In this document: in pieces, positions 32,873-42,802 of the stretch | Layout of the letters: each line of letters opens with the position of its first letter | Numbering within the stretch: the stretch's first letter is position 1 | The notes under the pieces: model-generated | The model's input: only the letters and a program-made list of their open reading frames with translations | Databases searched by the model: none | What the model was told of the DNA's origin: nothing | NCBI GenBank assembly: GCA_024280295.1 | Contig: JAJRQK010000037.1 | Span: 1-52,018, forward strand | From: Bacteroidota bacterium | GTDB lineage: Bacteria > Bacteroidota > Bacteroidia > Flavobacteriales_D > Crocinitomicaceae | Reading direction: 5' to 3' | Length of the DNA: 52,018 nt | Program-made: the position numbers and the translations under genes

Positions 32873-34752
32873 ATGCAACCTATGTAGGTACAAATAACTA
32901 TGATCAAGCATTTTTTATTGAAATTGATCGGAATGATAACGTTTTTGTATTAGGACAGTCGAGAGGAGGAAATTTCCCCATAATAAACACGGTCTTTGTG
33001 AATCCACAAAGTAGTCAGTTTGTCCTAAAGTTGGATCCTACTCTTACAACAGCTTTAAATTCTACTGTATTTGGTAATGGTAATTCTGACATTAATATTT
33101 CACCATCTGCATTTCTTGTAGATATATGTGGGAACATGTACATATCTGGTTGGGGAGCAAACATCCTTCAAGGTGTTCCGTTAGGTGGTATGCCAGTAAC
33201 TCCAGTAACAGCTTTTCAAGCAACAGCTCCAAACGGATTTGATTTTTACCTACTAGTAATTGAGCGAGATTTTGCAGGCCTACTTTATGGTTCATACATT
33301 GGAGGATCAGCAGCACAAGAACACGTGGATGGCGGTACCTCTCGTTTCGATAAGAATGGTGTCATCTATCAGTCCGTTTGTGGTGGATGTGGTGGGAATA
33401 GTGACTTCCCAACCTCTCCAGGAGCATGGTCAAGTTTAAATCTAAGTTCGAATTGCAATAATTTGGTGTTTAAATTTGATTTTGAACTGATTCCGAATGC
33501 AGAATTCACAGCAGATGACAATATAGGATGTGCCCCATTTATTGTGACTTTTGACAATTTCTCAACACAATCAGATGCGTATCTGTGGGATTTTGGTAAT
33601 GGTGACACAAGTACGGTTATTTTTGAACCAACAATTACTTATGATACTCCTGGCACTTATAATGTCTTTCTATACGTGACTGATAGTATTTGTTTATTGA
33701 CTGACACTGCTCAGTTAACGATTATTGTTACTGATTCATTAGAACTTTACGTTACACCAGACCAAGAACTTTGTCAGCCAATCCCTGTTACTTTAACAGC
33801 TTTTACGAATGGCAGTGGAACGAGTTTTGTCTGGTCCACAAATATTAATTTTTCAGACACACTGAATTCACCACTATCAGATTCTTCGTTAACAATTACA
33901 CCATCTGGGATAACGACATATTATGTACAAGCAAGTAATCCAGCTTGTAGTCTAATCGATAGTGTATTCGTCGATTTTATCGGCTCTTCATTAGTACTCA
34001 CTGGGAATGATTCACTCTGTCTTGGTGAGCAAACAGTAATTACTGCTTCCAGTTCAAATCCATTAGTGACATTTACGTATGTTTGGTCGCCTAGCTCGAT
34101 AATTAATGGAAGTACAACTTCAAGTTCTGTAACAATTCAACCTCCATCTACACAGTATCTCTATGTGACTGCATCAAGTAACACAGGCTGTATCATAAAT
34201 GATTCTATCCAAATATTTGTTGGTGATATTCCCTCAGTACTTGTTCATGCAAGTGCATCTGAATACAATGTTGCTGAAGGGAGTGTGGTAACCTTATTCG
34301 GTGAGCCTGCAGGATATACTTATGCATGGCTTCCAAATGGCGGTTTGACAAGTCCAAATTCACAGCAGACTGAGGCACTTGTAGATCAAACTACTCTATA
34401 CACCTTTATAGTAACAGATGGAATTTGCACTAAAACGGATACTGTTTTAGTTAAGGCATTTTCATTTATTTGTGGTGAACCATTCTTATACATTCCAAAT
34501 GCATTTTCACCAAATGGCGATATGGACAATGATGTTCTATATGTTAGAGGTGCTTTGATCAAGGATATGACGTTCAGAGTTTACGATCGTTGGGGAGAAC
34601 TAGTTTTCGAATCCATTGATCGATTGAGCGGATGGGACGGAACGTTTAGAGGGAAACCATCAAATCCAGATACGTACGATTATTATCTTAAAGTCACTTG
34701 TATTGATGATGTTGAAACAATAATAAAAGGAAATGTCACCTTACTTAGATAA
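32848..34752 (+). CDS. SBBP-repeat surface protein, 3' part with PKD and T9SS type B domain
   Basis: This is the downstream part of the frameshifted giant protein. In frame from about 32848 it reads NGAGTAVINATYVGTNNYDQAFF, directly continuing the propeller repeats of the 5' part. A longer open frame with a TTG start at 32797 exists, but its first residues are non-homologous. Then follow a PKD domain (NAEFTADDNIGCAPFIVTFDN, YLWDFGNGDTST, PGTYNVFLYVTD), two Ig-like beta modules, and the T9SS type B domain (LYIPNAFSPNGDMDNDV, RVYDRWGELVFES, GWDGTFRGKP, IIKGNVTLL). The whole protein is about 1,190 residues and presumably surface-exposed. Confidence 0.82.
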   Translation, partial: NGAGTAVINATYVGTNNYDQAFFIEIDRNDNVFVLGQSRGGNFPIINTVFVNPQSSQFVLKLDPTLTTALNSTVFGNGNSDINISPSAFLVDICGNMYISGWGANILQGVPLGGMPVTPVTAFQATAPNGFDFYLLVIERDFAGLLYGSYIGGSAAQEHVDGGTSRFDKNGVIYQSVCGGCGGNSDFPTSPGAWSSLNLSSNCNNLVFKFDFELIPNAEFTADDNIGCAPFIVTFDNFSTQSDAYLWDFGNGDTSTVIFEPTITYDTPGTYNVFLYVTDSICLLTDTAQLTIIVTDSLELYVTPDQELCQPIPVTLTAFTNGSGTSFVWSTNINFSDTLNSPLSDSSLTITPSGITTYYVQASNPACSLIDSVFVDFIGSSLVLTGNDSLCLGEQTVITASSSNPLVTFTYVWSPSSIINGSTTSSSVTIQPPSTQYLYVTASSNTGCIINDSIQIFVGDIPSVLVHASASEYNVAEGSVVTLFGEPAGYTYAWLPNGGLTSPNSQQTEALVDQTTLYTFIVTDGICTKTDTVLVKAFSFICGEPFLYIPNAFSPNGDMDNDVLYVRGALIKDMTFRVYDRWGELVFESIDRLSGWDGTFRGKPSNPDTYDYYLKVTCIDDVETIIKGNVTLLR

Positions 34753-34793
34753 GCGTAGAATTTATTAGCTTCGTAGGAAACATAGAATTCCTT

Positions 34794-35873
34794 ATGAAGA
34801 AGATAATAAACAAACAATCACACGCATTTTTAGAAAAATACCTCAATAATTCCTCTCCAACAGGATTTGAATCCGAAGGACAAAAACTTTGGTTAGAATA
34901 CATCAAGCCATATATAGATGAGTATTATACAGATAATTATGGGAGTGTTGTAGCTATAGTCAACCCAAAATTAAAGTACAAGGTAGTGATAGAGGCACAT
35001 GCGGATGAAATCTCATGGTTTGTTCATTACATTACCAAAGATGGCTTTATCTATCTTCGAAAGAATGGCGGATCAGATCACATGATTGCTCCTTCGAAAC
35101 GTGTAAATATCCATACAGATAAAGGAATAGTTAAGGCAATATTTGGTTGGCCAGCAATTCATACACGTCGAGGAAAGGAAGAAGCGCCAAGCTTGAAAAA
35201 TATTTGCCTCGATTGCGGATGTTCAACCAAAGAGGAAGTTGAAGCTATGGGAGTACATGTTGGCTGTGTTGTAACATTTCAAGATGAATTCATCACGCTA
35301 AATGGCAATCGTTATTGCGGAAGAGCATTGGATAATAGAATGGGCGGATTCATGATTGCCGAGGTTTTACGATTACTAAAGAAGGATAAAATAAAATTAC
35401 CATTTGGATTATACGTCGTAAATGCAGTCCAAGAAGAAGTCGGATTACGAGGAGCTCAAATGATTGCCCAGAGAATTAAACCTGATGTTGCTATTATCAC
35501 AGATGTATGTCACGATACCAATACTCCAATGATTGATAAAATCGTTCAAGGTGATTTAAAATCGGGTGATGGTCCCGTTTTAACGTATGGTCCAGCTGTA
35601 CAAAATAATTTACTCAAACTTATTATTAATGCCGCTGAAGAGAATGAAATTCCATTCCAAAGAGCAGCTGCTTCAAGGGCAACAGGTACTGATACCGATG
35701 CTTTTGCATACTCTAATGAAGGAGTTCCAAGTGCGTTAATATCGCTTCCATTGCGTTACATGCATACAACGGTAGAAATGTGTCGCAAGGAAGATGTCGA
35801 GAATACAATTAGGTTGATTATTCATTCATTAACTAAAATTAAAAACAATCAAGATTTTAGATATATCAAATAA
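34794..35873 (+). CDS. M42-family metallo-aminopeptidase
   Basis: This 359-residue cytoplasmic di-zinc aminopeptidase is related to TET peptidases and glutamyl aminopeptidase. The ligand-bearing segments are visible in family order: IEAHADEISW (first His), GRALDNRMGGF (bridging Asp), VQEEVGLRGAQ (catalytic and ligand Glu), TDVCHDTNTP (Asp), and RYMHTTVEM (second His). It trims peptides released by larger proteases. It starts at ATG 34794, with a TAGCTTCG -7-like box at 34766-34773. It stands alone. Confidence 0.92.
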   Translation: MKKIINKQSHAFLEKYLNNSSPTGFESEGQKLWLEYIKPYIDEYYTDNYGSVVAIVNPKLKYKVVIEAHADEISWFVHYITKDGFIYLRKNGGSDHMIAPSKRVNIHTDKGIVKAIFGWPAIHTRRGKEEAPSLKNICLDCGCSTKEEVEAMGVHVGCVVTFQDEFITLNGNRYCGRALDNRMGGFMIAEVLRLLKKDKIKLPFGLYVVNAVQEEVGLRGAQMIAQRIKPDVAIITDVCHDTNTPMIDKIVQGDLKSGDGPVLTYGPAVQNNLLKLIINAAEENEIPFQRAAASRATGTDTDAFAYSNEGVPSALISLPLRYMHTTVEMCRKEDVENTIRLIIHSLTKIKNNQDFRYIK

Positions 35874-35974
35874 GAATACAAGAATAGTACTGAGGATTAT
35901 ACAATTTTTCACTGTTTCATTACTCATTCGTTGTAACTTAGCTGTAACTTTTAAATACTCAAAAAAACGATCTT

Positions 35975-37996
35975 ATGAAAAAAACTACTCTTATTGTAGC
36001 CAGTTTACTTTGTACGCTAGGACTACAAGCTCAGATTTTATCTGAAAATTTTGACGCGCTCAACGTCGGTGATTATATGGGAGTACAATCTCCTACTTAT
36101 TGGACAACATGGTCTGGTGCCGTAGGAGGAACTGAAGATGTTCAAGTAACAGCTGCTCAAGCAAGTTCAGGTGCTAATTCAATTTATTTTTCTTCAACTG
36201 GTGCCAATGGGGGACCTCAAGATGTTGTTGTTGATTTTGGAACTCAATATATAGATGGAGTTCTTACGTATGAAAATGCTTTCTATATAGAGGCTGGTAA
36301 AAATGCATATTACAATTTTCAGGCAACACCAGTTATTGGCACAACTTGGGCAATGAACGTAAATATGAGCAATGGAATTATTTCAATTGATGACGGTTTA
36401 ACTTCTGACCTCGCAACTTCAACTTACTCTGATGCAACTTGGTTTACATTAAGAATTGAAGCAAATCTTACATTGAATATTTGGACTGCTTTTGTTGATG
36501 GTGTTGCTATCGGGACATGGGCTAACGGAATTGGAACACTTGCATCAGTAGATATTTTCCCGCTTCAAGGTAGTGGATTTTATGTCGATAATGTTATGTT
36601 CGATCATCAAGCTTACACTCTTTCTAATTTGAATGCTGCTGCTGCTGGATTTGCTATGGGGGGCAATATCGCTGGATTAGTTGTTTCACCAACTGTTACA
36701 GTAGCAAATGGTGGTACTACGGATATTACCTCTTTCGATATTACTGTTGATTACAACGGAAACCAATACGTTGAAAATGTTACAGGTGTAACACTTACTT
36801 CAACTAACTCCTTGGCTACAACTTTTACAACAACTATACCGCTAGTGTCCGGAGTTAATCCAGTTATAGTTACAATTAGTAATGTAAATGGAGCTGGGGC
36901 TGATGATATTGCTTCTGATGATGTAATTATGATTTCGATTGATCCTGTATCTCCTGCTGTTGGTAAAGTTGTGGTTGGTGAGGAAGCAACTGGAACTTGG
37001 TGCGGATGGTGCCCTCGTGGTGCTGTATTCATGGATCGTTTTGCAAATGATTACGGTCAGTATTGGGCTGGAATTGCAGTTCATAACGGAGATCCAATGG
37101 CTGTAACAACGTACGACGCAGGAATTGGGGCACTCATTGGTGGGTATCCAAGTGCTTTAGTTGATCGTCTTCCTGAAGTTGATCCTTCGGCAATGTCGAA
37201 TGACTTCTTTACTCGTTTGCAAGTTGCGCCAGCAGCTCAAATGACAACAGGAGCGACATGGGACGCAGTAACACGTATTCTTAATGTTTCAGTTTCTGCT
37301 ACATTTGATCAAACGGCAACGAATTCTTACAAAATGCTTTGTGTATTGACAGAAGACGGTGTCACTGGAACTGCTGCAGGATATGCGCAAACAAATTATT
37401 ATGCAGGCGGAGGAAATGGAGTTATGGGTGGATACGAAATTCTTCCAGATCCAGTGCCAGCATCACAAATGGTTTATGATCATGTTGCTCGTGCTATAAC
37501 ACCATCATTTAGTGGAAATAATACTTGCTTCCCTTCTTCAATTGGGATTGGTGATGTAGTTACCAATAATTATTCTTTTGTTCTTCCTGCGACGTGGGAT
37601 GAGAATGCAATCACAATTATCGGAATGTTGGCTGATCCGGCTGGGAATATTGATAATGCGGCTAAAGCAAACATTACAACAGCAGTTGCGAATGGATTCG
37701 TATCAGCTTGTAATGTTTCTGTTAGTGAAATTTCATCTCAATTAGACGATGTACTTCGTGTTTATCCTAATCCAGCTTCAACGCAAGTGACAATTGAAAT
37801 CAATGTTACAAACGAATCATTGATTCAATTGCGATTGATTGATATGACAGGAAAAGAAATTTCTTCAAAAAATTATGGGACTGTTAGTGTTGCATCAACT
37901 GTAACGATTAACACCTCTGATTTAGATGCTGGAGTTTACTTAGTAGAATTGACAGTAAATGGTGAAAAAGTAACTAAGCGATTAGTTATTGAATAG
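35975..37996 (+). CDS. Omp28-related protein with T9SS type A sorting domain
   Basis: This 673-residue exported protein has a signal peptide ending LGLQAQ. A LamG/jelly-roll-like module follows (about 20-215, opening ILSENFDALNVGDYMG), then an Omp28-like region (about 330-560) whose core is EATGTWCGWCPRGAVFMDRF with a CGWC pair (C343, C346), a thioredoxin-like redox or disulfide motif. The C-terminal ~75 residues (LRVYPNPASTQVTIEINV, MTGKEISSKNYG, GVYLVELTVNGEKVTKRLVI) are a T9SS type A sorting signal. Omp28 proteins are abundant outer-surface proteins of Bacteroidota with unclear function. A strong intrinsic terminator follows the stop. Confidence 0.88.
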   Translation: MKKTTLIVASLLCTLGLQAQILSENFDALNVGDYMGVQSPTYWTTWSGAVGGTEDVQVTAAQASSGANSIYFSSTGANGGPQDVVVDFGTQYIDGVLTYENAFYIEAGKNAYYNFQATPVIGTTWAMNVNMSNGIISIDDGLTSDLATSTYSDATWFTLRIEANLTLNIWTAFVDGVAIGTWANGIGTLASVDIFPLQGSGFYVDNVMFDHQAYTLSNLNAAAAGFAMGGNIAGLVVSPTVTVANGGTTDITSFDITVDYNGNQYVENVTGVTLTSTNSLATTFTTTIPLVSGVNPVIVTISNVNGAGADDIASDDVIMISIDPVSPAVGKVVVGEEATGTWCGWCPRGAVFMDRFANDYGQYWAGIAVHNGDPMAVTTYDAGIGALIGGYPSALVDRLPEVDPSAMSNDFFTRLQVAPAAQMTTGATWDAVTRILNVSVSATFDQTATNSYKMLCVLTEDGVTGTAAGYAQTNYYAGGGNGVMGGYEILPDPVPASQMVYDHVARAITPSFSGNNTCFPSSIGIGDVVTNNYSFVLPATWDENAITIIGMLADPAGNIDNAAKANITTAVANGFVSACNVSVSEISSQLDDVLRVYPNPASTQVTIEINVTNESLIQLRLIDMTGKEISSKNYGTVSVASTVTINTSDLDAGVYLVELTVNGEKVTKRLVIE

Positions 37997-38016
37997 TTTT
38001 TTATTGATCCGTGAAG

Positions 38017-38049
38017 AAGGGGGAAGCGTTTTTACGTCTCCCCCTTTTT
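38017..38049 (+). terminator. Terminator of the Omp28-related gene
   Basis: AAGGGGGA (38017-38024) and TCCCCCTT (38039-38046) form a GC-rich stem with further inner pairs, followed by T. It lies inside the alternative GTG-started N-terminus of the next gene, which argues for the later ATG at 38071. Confidence 0.7.
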
Positions 38050-38070
38050 CTTTATTGTTATTTTTGTTCC

Positions 38071-38634
38071 ATGAAATGGATTGGTGAGCGTATTAGTTTC
38101 GTTGATGAGAAATACAGAACAACCGTAGTTATTCATCCTAAAAGTGAAGGGAGGGTTCGTGCTCTCATGGGAGCTTGGTTTGCGATGTGGCTAATGATCG
38201 GAGGAATAATAATTTGGTCGTATTTCACTTTCGAGATGACGAATCAAGAGAAGATTGCCATTTATGTTTTTCTAGCATTTTGGCTCTACTATGCGATTCG
38301 CGTTGGTCGCGCTTTTTTCTGGCTTCTTTGGGGGAAGGAATTGCTTAAAATTGATGAAGCTTCATTCACCTATAAAAAATCCATTCGTAGTTACGGAAAA
38401 GCAAAATCGTTCTTGTTGGATAATATCTCTAAAATTAGAGTGCATCAACCTGAAGAACGATCTTTTCAGGCTGCTTGGGAATCTTCTCCATGGATAAAAG
38501 GTGGTGAGCGTATCGAATTTGATTATGGCGGAAAAGTTATTCGAATGGGGCGAAAACTTGAAAAACGTGAAGCTGAGCTACTCTACAGACTTCTCACAAA
38601 GAGAATCACAGAAAGATTACGAAAAATAAACTAA
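38071..38634 (+). CDS. Small membrane protein of unknown function
   Basis: This 187-residue protein has two transmembrane helices near the N-terminus (AWFAMWLMIGGIIIWSYFTF and KIAIYVFLAFWLYYAIRVG). They are followed by a basic/aromatic cytosolic domain with PH-like strands (LLKIDEASFTYKKSIRSYGKAK, RIEFDYGGKVIRMGRKL). The layout resembles bacterial PH-domain membrane proteins (DUF304-like), but the similarity is weak. ATG 38071 is chosen over GTG 38011 because a terminator occupies the intervening bases. It converges with the GNAT gene at 39167. Confidence 0.65.
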   Translation: MKWIGERISFVDEKYRTTVVIHPKSEGRVRALMGAWFAMWLMIGGIIIWSYFTFEMTNQEKIAIYVFLAFWLYYAIRVGRAFFWLLWGKELLKIDEASFTYKKSIRSYGKAKSFLLDNISKIRVHQPEERSFQAAWESSPWIKGGERIEFDYGGKVIRMGRKLEKREAELLYRLLTKRITERLRKIN

Positions 38635-38729
38635 TCAATCTTCCTGCTGAAAATATCATTTCATGATACATGCTTCGATCGTCGCTTACTAGAACTAAGG
38701 GCAAACGCATTTAAAAAAAAGAATTCAGG

Positions 38730-39167
38730 TTAATAAAGTTTCTTTTCCATCAGATAATGTTGTAGAACACCAAATAGCAAATGCGATTTTTCAATTACAG
38801 AATAGCCCAAATCTAGATAGAAATCTACAGCATTTTCACGGGCATGAAGAATCATTTTTTTATCACCACGTTTCATTGCTACTCTCTCAGTTTGTACCAT
38901 GAGAATACGTCCATAGCCTTTTCCCTGTGACTCATTTTCTACCGCTACAAATCGTACTTGTGCAATTTTCGACTCTGCTTGGTCTAATCTAGCTATTGCT
39001 CTGAGTTTCCCTTTAGAATAGACAGCAAAATGTTCACCACTTATATCTTCTGGGTTGCGTTCACTTCCTCTCGGTTTACCCAAAGGAGCTCGTAGCATTC
39101 GATAGCGAAGGTCATAATAATTTTCCCATTCAGACTTGGTTCTTGGAGCTCTTATTTTAACGATCAT
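38730..39167 (-). CDS. GNAT-family N-acetyltransferase
   Basis: This 145-residue single-domain acetyltransferase shows IAQVRFVAVENESQGKGYGRILMVQTERVA as the acetyl-CoA binding strand-loop-helix, followed by KMILHARENAVDFYLDLGYSVIEKS. It is of the small ElaA/YjcF-like type that opens with a WENYYDLRYRMLR helix. The acetyl acceptor is unknown. It is last in an operon with a CoA-transferase and a cytochrome-like lipoprotein; its ATG overlaps the CoA-transferase stop by four bases. Confidence 0.87.
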   Translation of the reverse strand: MIVKIRAPRTKSEWENYYDLRYRMLRAPLGKPRGSERNPEDISGEHFAVYSKGKLRAIARLDQAESKIAQVRFVAVENESQGKGYGRILMVQTERVAMKRGDKKMILHARENAVDFYLDLGYSVIEKSHLLFGVLQHYLMEKKLY

Positions 39168-40222
39168 TTGAATACGATAGAAGTGATTCTTTTTGTTTGT
39201 ACTCCATCAATTAGTTCCTCCCTAATTAAACTTTGCGCGGATTCATCACTAAAGACCTCCTCTAAATTTTTCACTTTTCCTGCTGGAACATTCAATTCTT
39301 CCAATTGGCTGAGTAACGAAGAGCTTTCCATTGAATCAATCTTACTCTTTATTATCTGATAGAGACTGGCCCTATTTTTAACACGTAATTGATTATCTAG
39401 GAAACGATTATCATTATTTAAATCAGTTAAGCCAAGTGTTGAACAAAGCTTTATGAAATGTGAATTTGAACCAATTGCAAAAGTAATTGTTGCTCCGTCA
39501 GATGTATGGAATAACTCACCATAAGGTGCAATGTTTGGGTGCAAACTTCCAATTCGTTGCGGAATGTGACCTAACATCAAGTAGTTAGACGCCTGATTAA
39601 CTAAGCTACTCACGGCTGCATCATATAGCGAGACGCTTAGTGCTTTTCCTTTTCCTGATTTTTCTCGCTCGTAGAGAGCAAGGAGAATTCCTTCTTTGAG
39701 ATGATGAGCAGCCAAAACGTCAATAAAAGCAACGGGCATTTTTACTGGGCCACTTTCAGGTGTGCCATTCATGGACATGAATCCAGATTCGGCTTGCAGA
39801 ATTAAATCGTAGGCAACTCGATCACTATCTTCTCCGTATCCATTGATTTTAGCAATAATTAGTCGTGGATTGATTTCCAACAGCTTATTATCATCAATTC
39901 CAAACTTCTCAGCGTCCCCCTTTTTAAAATTCGTAATGAGGATGTCTGTATCATTTAATTGTGCTAGAAAATAGTTCAATCCATCTTCTGATGCCAAATC
40001 GAGTTTCTCATAATTTTTCAGGTAGTTAACACTCGAAAAGTAGGCACTTACTGATGATGCACTTGATTCAGATGAAAGTCTCCAACTTCGAGTAACATCA
40101 CCGAACTTTGGGTGCTCAAATTTTGTCACTTTGGCTCCTAACTCTGCTAGAAATGTTGCAACAGAGGGTCCCGCAAGTACTGTACTTGCATCAATCACTT
40201 TGAGTCCTTCAAGAACTTTCAT
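39164..40222 (-). CDS. Family III CoA-transferase (CaiB/BaiF)
   Basis: This 352-residue enzyme moves CoA between organic acids or racemises 2-methylacyl-CoA. The N-terminus GLKVIDASTVLAGPSVATFLAELGAKVTKFEHP, the RLIIAKINGYGED stretch and the PVAFIDVLAAHHLKEGILLAL segment (family nucleophile Asp in FID) identify the family. It is somewhat shorter than the ~380-420 residues of characterised members, mainly in the C-terminal part. The substrate cannot be predicted. It begins five bases after the cytochrome-like gene and overlaps the GNAT gene. Confidence 0.88.
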   Translation of the reverse strand: MKVLEGLKVIDASTVLAGPSVATFLAELGAKVTKFEHPKFGDVTRSWRLSSESSASSVSAYFSSVNYLKNYEKLDLASEDGLNYFLAQLNDTDILITNFKKGDAEKFGIDDNKLLEINPRLIIAKINGYGEDSDRVAYDLILQAESGFMSMNGTPESGPVKMPVAFIDVLAAHHLKEGILLALYEREKSGKGKALSVSLYDAAVSSLVNQASNYLMLGHIPQRIGSLHPNIAPYGELFHTSDGATITFAIGSNSHFIKLCSTLGLTDLNNDNRFLDNQLRVKNRASLYQIIKSKIDSMESSSLLSQLEELNVPAGKVKNLEEVFSDESAQSLIREELIDGVQTKRITSIVFK

Positions 40223-40227
40223 AGTTC

Positions 40228-40542
40228 TTACTGATTATTCAGTACCCAATTAATGTAGGAACGGATTTGACTTTCACGCTCTACATTCAACTTTGCATTA
40301 ACGATCATGCCTGGTAAAATTCCCCTCCATTGATCTTTAGTATAATTGGTGATGATTTTTTGCTCATAATGACATACAGTACAATCGTTTTCCCAGATTA
40401 CTTTTCCAGCTGCGATTTGAGGATTATTTAATCCAACGAGTTCTTCTACTGGCATTTCCTCGCTTACAATAACTTCAGCAAGTTGAGGAGAGCAGGAGTA
40501 GAAAATAACAACACCAGCAAAAATAGTAATCAGGTATTTCAT
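40228..40542 (-). CDS. Small c-type cytochrome-like lipoprotein
   Basis: This 104-residue lipoprotein has a lipobox (FYSC, Cys17) ending the signal peptide. One haem-binding motif CTVCH (54-58) is preceded by the helix IAAGKVIWENDC, the usual start of a class I cytochrome c. The methionine in LPGMIVNAKL is a candidate distal ligand, and the terminal SQIRSYINWVLN helix completes the fold. It is a probable periplasmic electron carrier attached to a membrane. It is the first gene of the operon with the CoA-transferase and GNAT genes. Confidence 0.85.
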   Translation of the reverse strand: MKYLITIFAGVVIFYSCSPQLAEVIVSEEMPVEELVGLNNPQIAAGKVIWENDCTVCHYEQKIITNYTKDQWRGILPGMIVNAKLNVERESQIRSYINWVLNNQ

Positions 40543-40562
40543 AAATTGAATTTTGTTTCAAT

Positions 40563-40570
40563 CGAAGATA
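40563..40570 (-). promoter_or_regulatory. -7 box of the cytochrome-CoA-transferase operon
   Basis: The minus strand reads TATCTTCG, a TAnnTTCG variant, 20 bases upstream of the ATG at 40542. Confidence 0.45.
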
Positions 40571-40600
40571 ATAAAACTCACTTGGAAACGACGATATTTT

Positions 40601-40608
40601 TATTTTTG
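40601..40608 (+). promoter_or_regulatory. -7 box of tex
   Basis: TATTTTTG matches TAnnTTTG exactly, 18 bases before the tex ATG. TTG at 40582-40584 is a possible -33 element, but only 16 bases away. Confidence 0.5.
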
Positions 40609-40626
40609 TAACTCAAATTTAACAGT

Positions 40627-42735
40627 ATGAAAATCCAAGAATACGTTCAGAATACTACTGGACTTCCAGAAAAAGGAATTCAGAACGTGATAGCTCTACT
40701 AAAGGATAAAGCAACCGTTCCATTTATTGCACGATACCGAAAGGAAAGTACAGGGAACTTGGATGAAGTACAAATCGCAGCAATCCGTGATGCTGTTAAG
40801 AAGTTTGAGGAATTAATTGCTCGACAGTTATCTATTATTTCAACTATTGATGAGCAAGGTAGGATGGATGAGGTGTTAAAAAAGCGCATTGAATCTTGTT
40901 TTAACTCAACTCAACTGGAAGATATTTATTTACCATACAAGCAAAAACGATTGACTCGTGGTGAAAAAGCACGAAGAGCTGGATTAGAGTCATTAGCAAA
41001 AATGATCATGTCTCAACGAGGCGGAGATCCAGAGGTTATGGCTGACCGGTTTATTAAAGGTGAAGTTTATGATGTTGACATGGCTTTAGATGGTGCAAAA
41101 GATATCATTGCCGAATGGATAAACGAAAACGTAGTATTACGAGATCGATTGCGTCAACTTTTTGATCGGAAAGCGATCTTAACATCAAAATTGGTCAAGG
41201 GAAAGGAAGGTGAAGCGGTAAAATATCGAGATTATTTTGATTTTGCTCAGTCACTTAACCGATGTCCTTCTCATCGATTTTTAGCAATTTACCGTGCTCA
41301 TCGAGAGGGCTTATTATCTATGAAGGCGAGACCTGATGAAGAGATGGCATTACAACAACTCGAACGATTTTTTGTAAAAGGTAGAGATGCTTGTGCGAAT
41401 TTGTTGCAAGAAGCATGTAAAGATGCCTATAAACGCTTATTGCGACCTTCTTTAGAGAACGAAGTATTATCAAACATCAAAGCAAAAGCAGATAAAGAAG
41501 CAATCATAGTATTCAGTAAGAATCTGCTCCAGTTGCTACTTGCAGCTCCGTTGGGTGCTAAACGAATTCTTGCGATTGATCCTGGGTTTCGGTCGGGATG
41601 TAAAGTAGTTTGCATTGATGAAACAGGTGATTTATTGACAAACACAACGATCTTTCCCCATCCACCACAGAAGGAATCGTCTAAGGCAAAAGCAAAACTT
41701 GGTCAACTGGTTGAATCCTATAAAATTGATGTTATCGCGATCGGTGATGGTACAGCAGGCCGCGAAACTGAAAGTCTTGTGAAACACACACACTTCTCAC
41801 GAGACGTTCAAGTGTTCAGCGTACGCGAAGATGGAGCTTCGATTTATTCAGCAAGTTCAATAGCAAGAAAGGAATTCCCTGATTACGATGTTACCGTTAG
41901 AGGAGCTGTGTCAATTGGTCGAAGATTAATGGACCCACTCGCAGAGTTAGTAAAGATTGATCCAAAATCAATTGGTGTTGGTCAATATCAGCATGAAGTG
42001 AATCAAACGGAATTGAATAATGAACTAGATGATGTGATTGTTTCATGTGTAAATACGGTTGGTGTGGATGTGAATACTGCTTCACCATATTTGCTCGGTT
42101 ATGTTTCAGGATTAGGGACTTCCCTAGCCGAAAATATAGTTGAGTACCGTAAGGAACACGGTAAGATTAAGTCGAGAAATGAGCTCAAGAAAGTAAAGCG
42201 ATTAGGTGATAAAGCTTATGAGCAAGCAGCTGGATTTATTAGGATACGAGGAGGTGAGAACCCGCTTGATAATTCGTCTGTTCATCCAGAAAGTTATGCT
42301 GTTGTTAAACGAATGGCTACACAATTAAATGTGAGTATTGCAGATTTGATGGGTAATTCTGATCTTCTTAATAAGATTGATGCTGACCAGTTAATGGAAA
42401 TCGATGCTTATACTTTTAAGGATATTATTTCAGAGTTAAAGAAACCAGGACATGATCCACGAGAACAGGTTAAGGTGCTTGAATTCGATTATCGGCTAAA
42501 AACTATTGATGACATCAAAACAGGAATGCTACTCAAAGGAATTGTAACGAACGTAACAAATTTTGGAGCATTTGTGAATATAGGAATTAAAGAAAACGGG
42601 TTAATTCATAAATCTCAACTTGCAGATGTTTATGTTGAAGATCCTTCTCAGTTTATCTCATTGGATGAACATGTGGAAGTAATAGTACTGGAAGTTGATA
42701 TCAATAGAAAGAGAATTGGGTTAAAGCGGATGTAG
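40627..42735 (+). CDS. tex: Tex-family RNA-binding transcription accessory protein
   Basis: This 702-residue cytoplasmic protein, homologous to eukaryotic Spt6, is thought to act in transcription elongation and RNA handling. Domain order is standard: N-terminal Tex helical region (VPFIARYRKESTGNLDEVQI), a YqgF/RuvC-like nuclease-fold domain (AIDPGFRSGCKVVCIDETG), HhH units (TASPYLLGYVSGLGTSLAENIVEYR), and a C-terminal S1 RNA-binding domain (GIVTNVTNFGAFVNIGIKENGLIHKSQ). Length is slightly below the ~770 residues of Escherichia coli Tex. Monocistronic; divergent from the cytochrome operon. Confidence 0.95.
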   Translation: MKIQEYVQNTTGLPEKGIQNVIALLKDKATVPFIARYRKESTGNLDEVQIAAIRDAVKKFEELIARQLSIISTIDEQGRMDEVLKKRIESCFNSTQLEDIYLPYKQKRLTRGEKARRAGLESLAKMIMSQRGGDPEVMADRFIKGEVYDVDMALDGAKDIIAEWINENVVLRDRLRQLFDRKAILTSKLVKGKEGEAVKYRDYFDFAQSLNRCPSHRFLAIYRAHREGLLSMKARPDEEMALQQLERFFVKGRDACANLLQEACKDAYKRLLRPSLENEVLSNIKAKADKEAIIVFSKNLLQLLLAAPLGAKRILAIDPGFRSGCKVVCIDETGDLLTNTTIFPHPPQKESSKAKAKLGQLVESYKIDVIAIGDGTAGRETESLVKHTHFSRDVQVFSVREDGASIYSASSIARKEFPDYDVTVRGAVSIGRRLMDPLAELVKIDPKSIGVGQYQHEVNQTELNNELDDVIVSCVNTVGVDVNTASPYLLGYVSGLGTSLAENIVEYRKEHGKIKSRNELKKVKRLGDKAYEQAAGFIRIRGGENPLDNSSVHPESYAVVKRMATQLNVSIADLMGNSDLLNKIDADQLMEIDAYTFKDIISELKKPGHDPREQVKVLEFDYRLKTIDDIKTGMLLKGIVTNVTNFGAFVNIGIKENGLIHKSQLADVYVEDPSQFISLDEHVEVIVLEVDINRKRIGLKRM

Positions 42736-42802
42736 TAATTGCCAATATTCTAGCTCGGAAGTGTTTCGTGATAGACACGCTAAAACTTCTATTAGTAAAA
42801 CG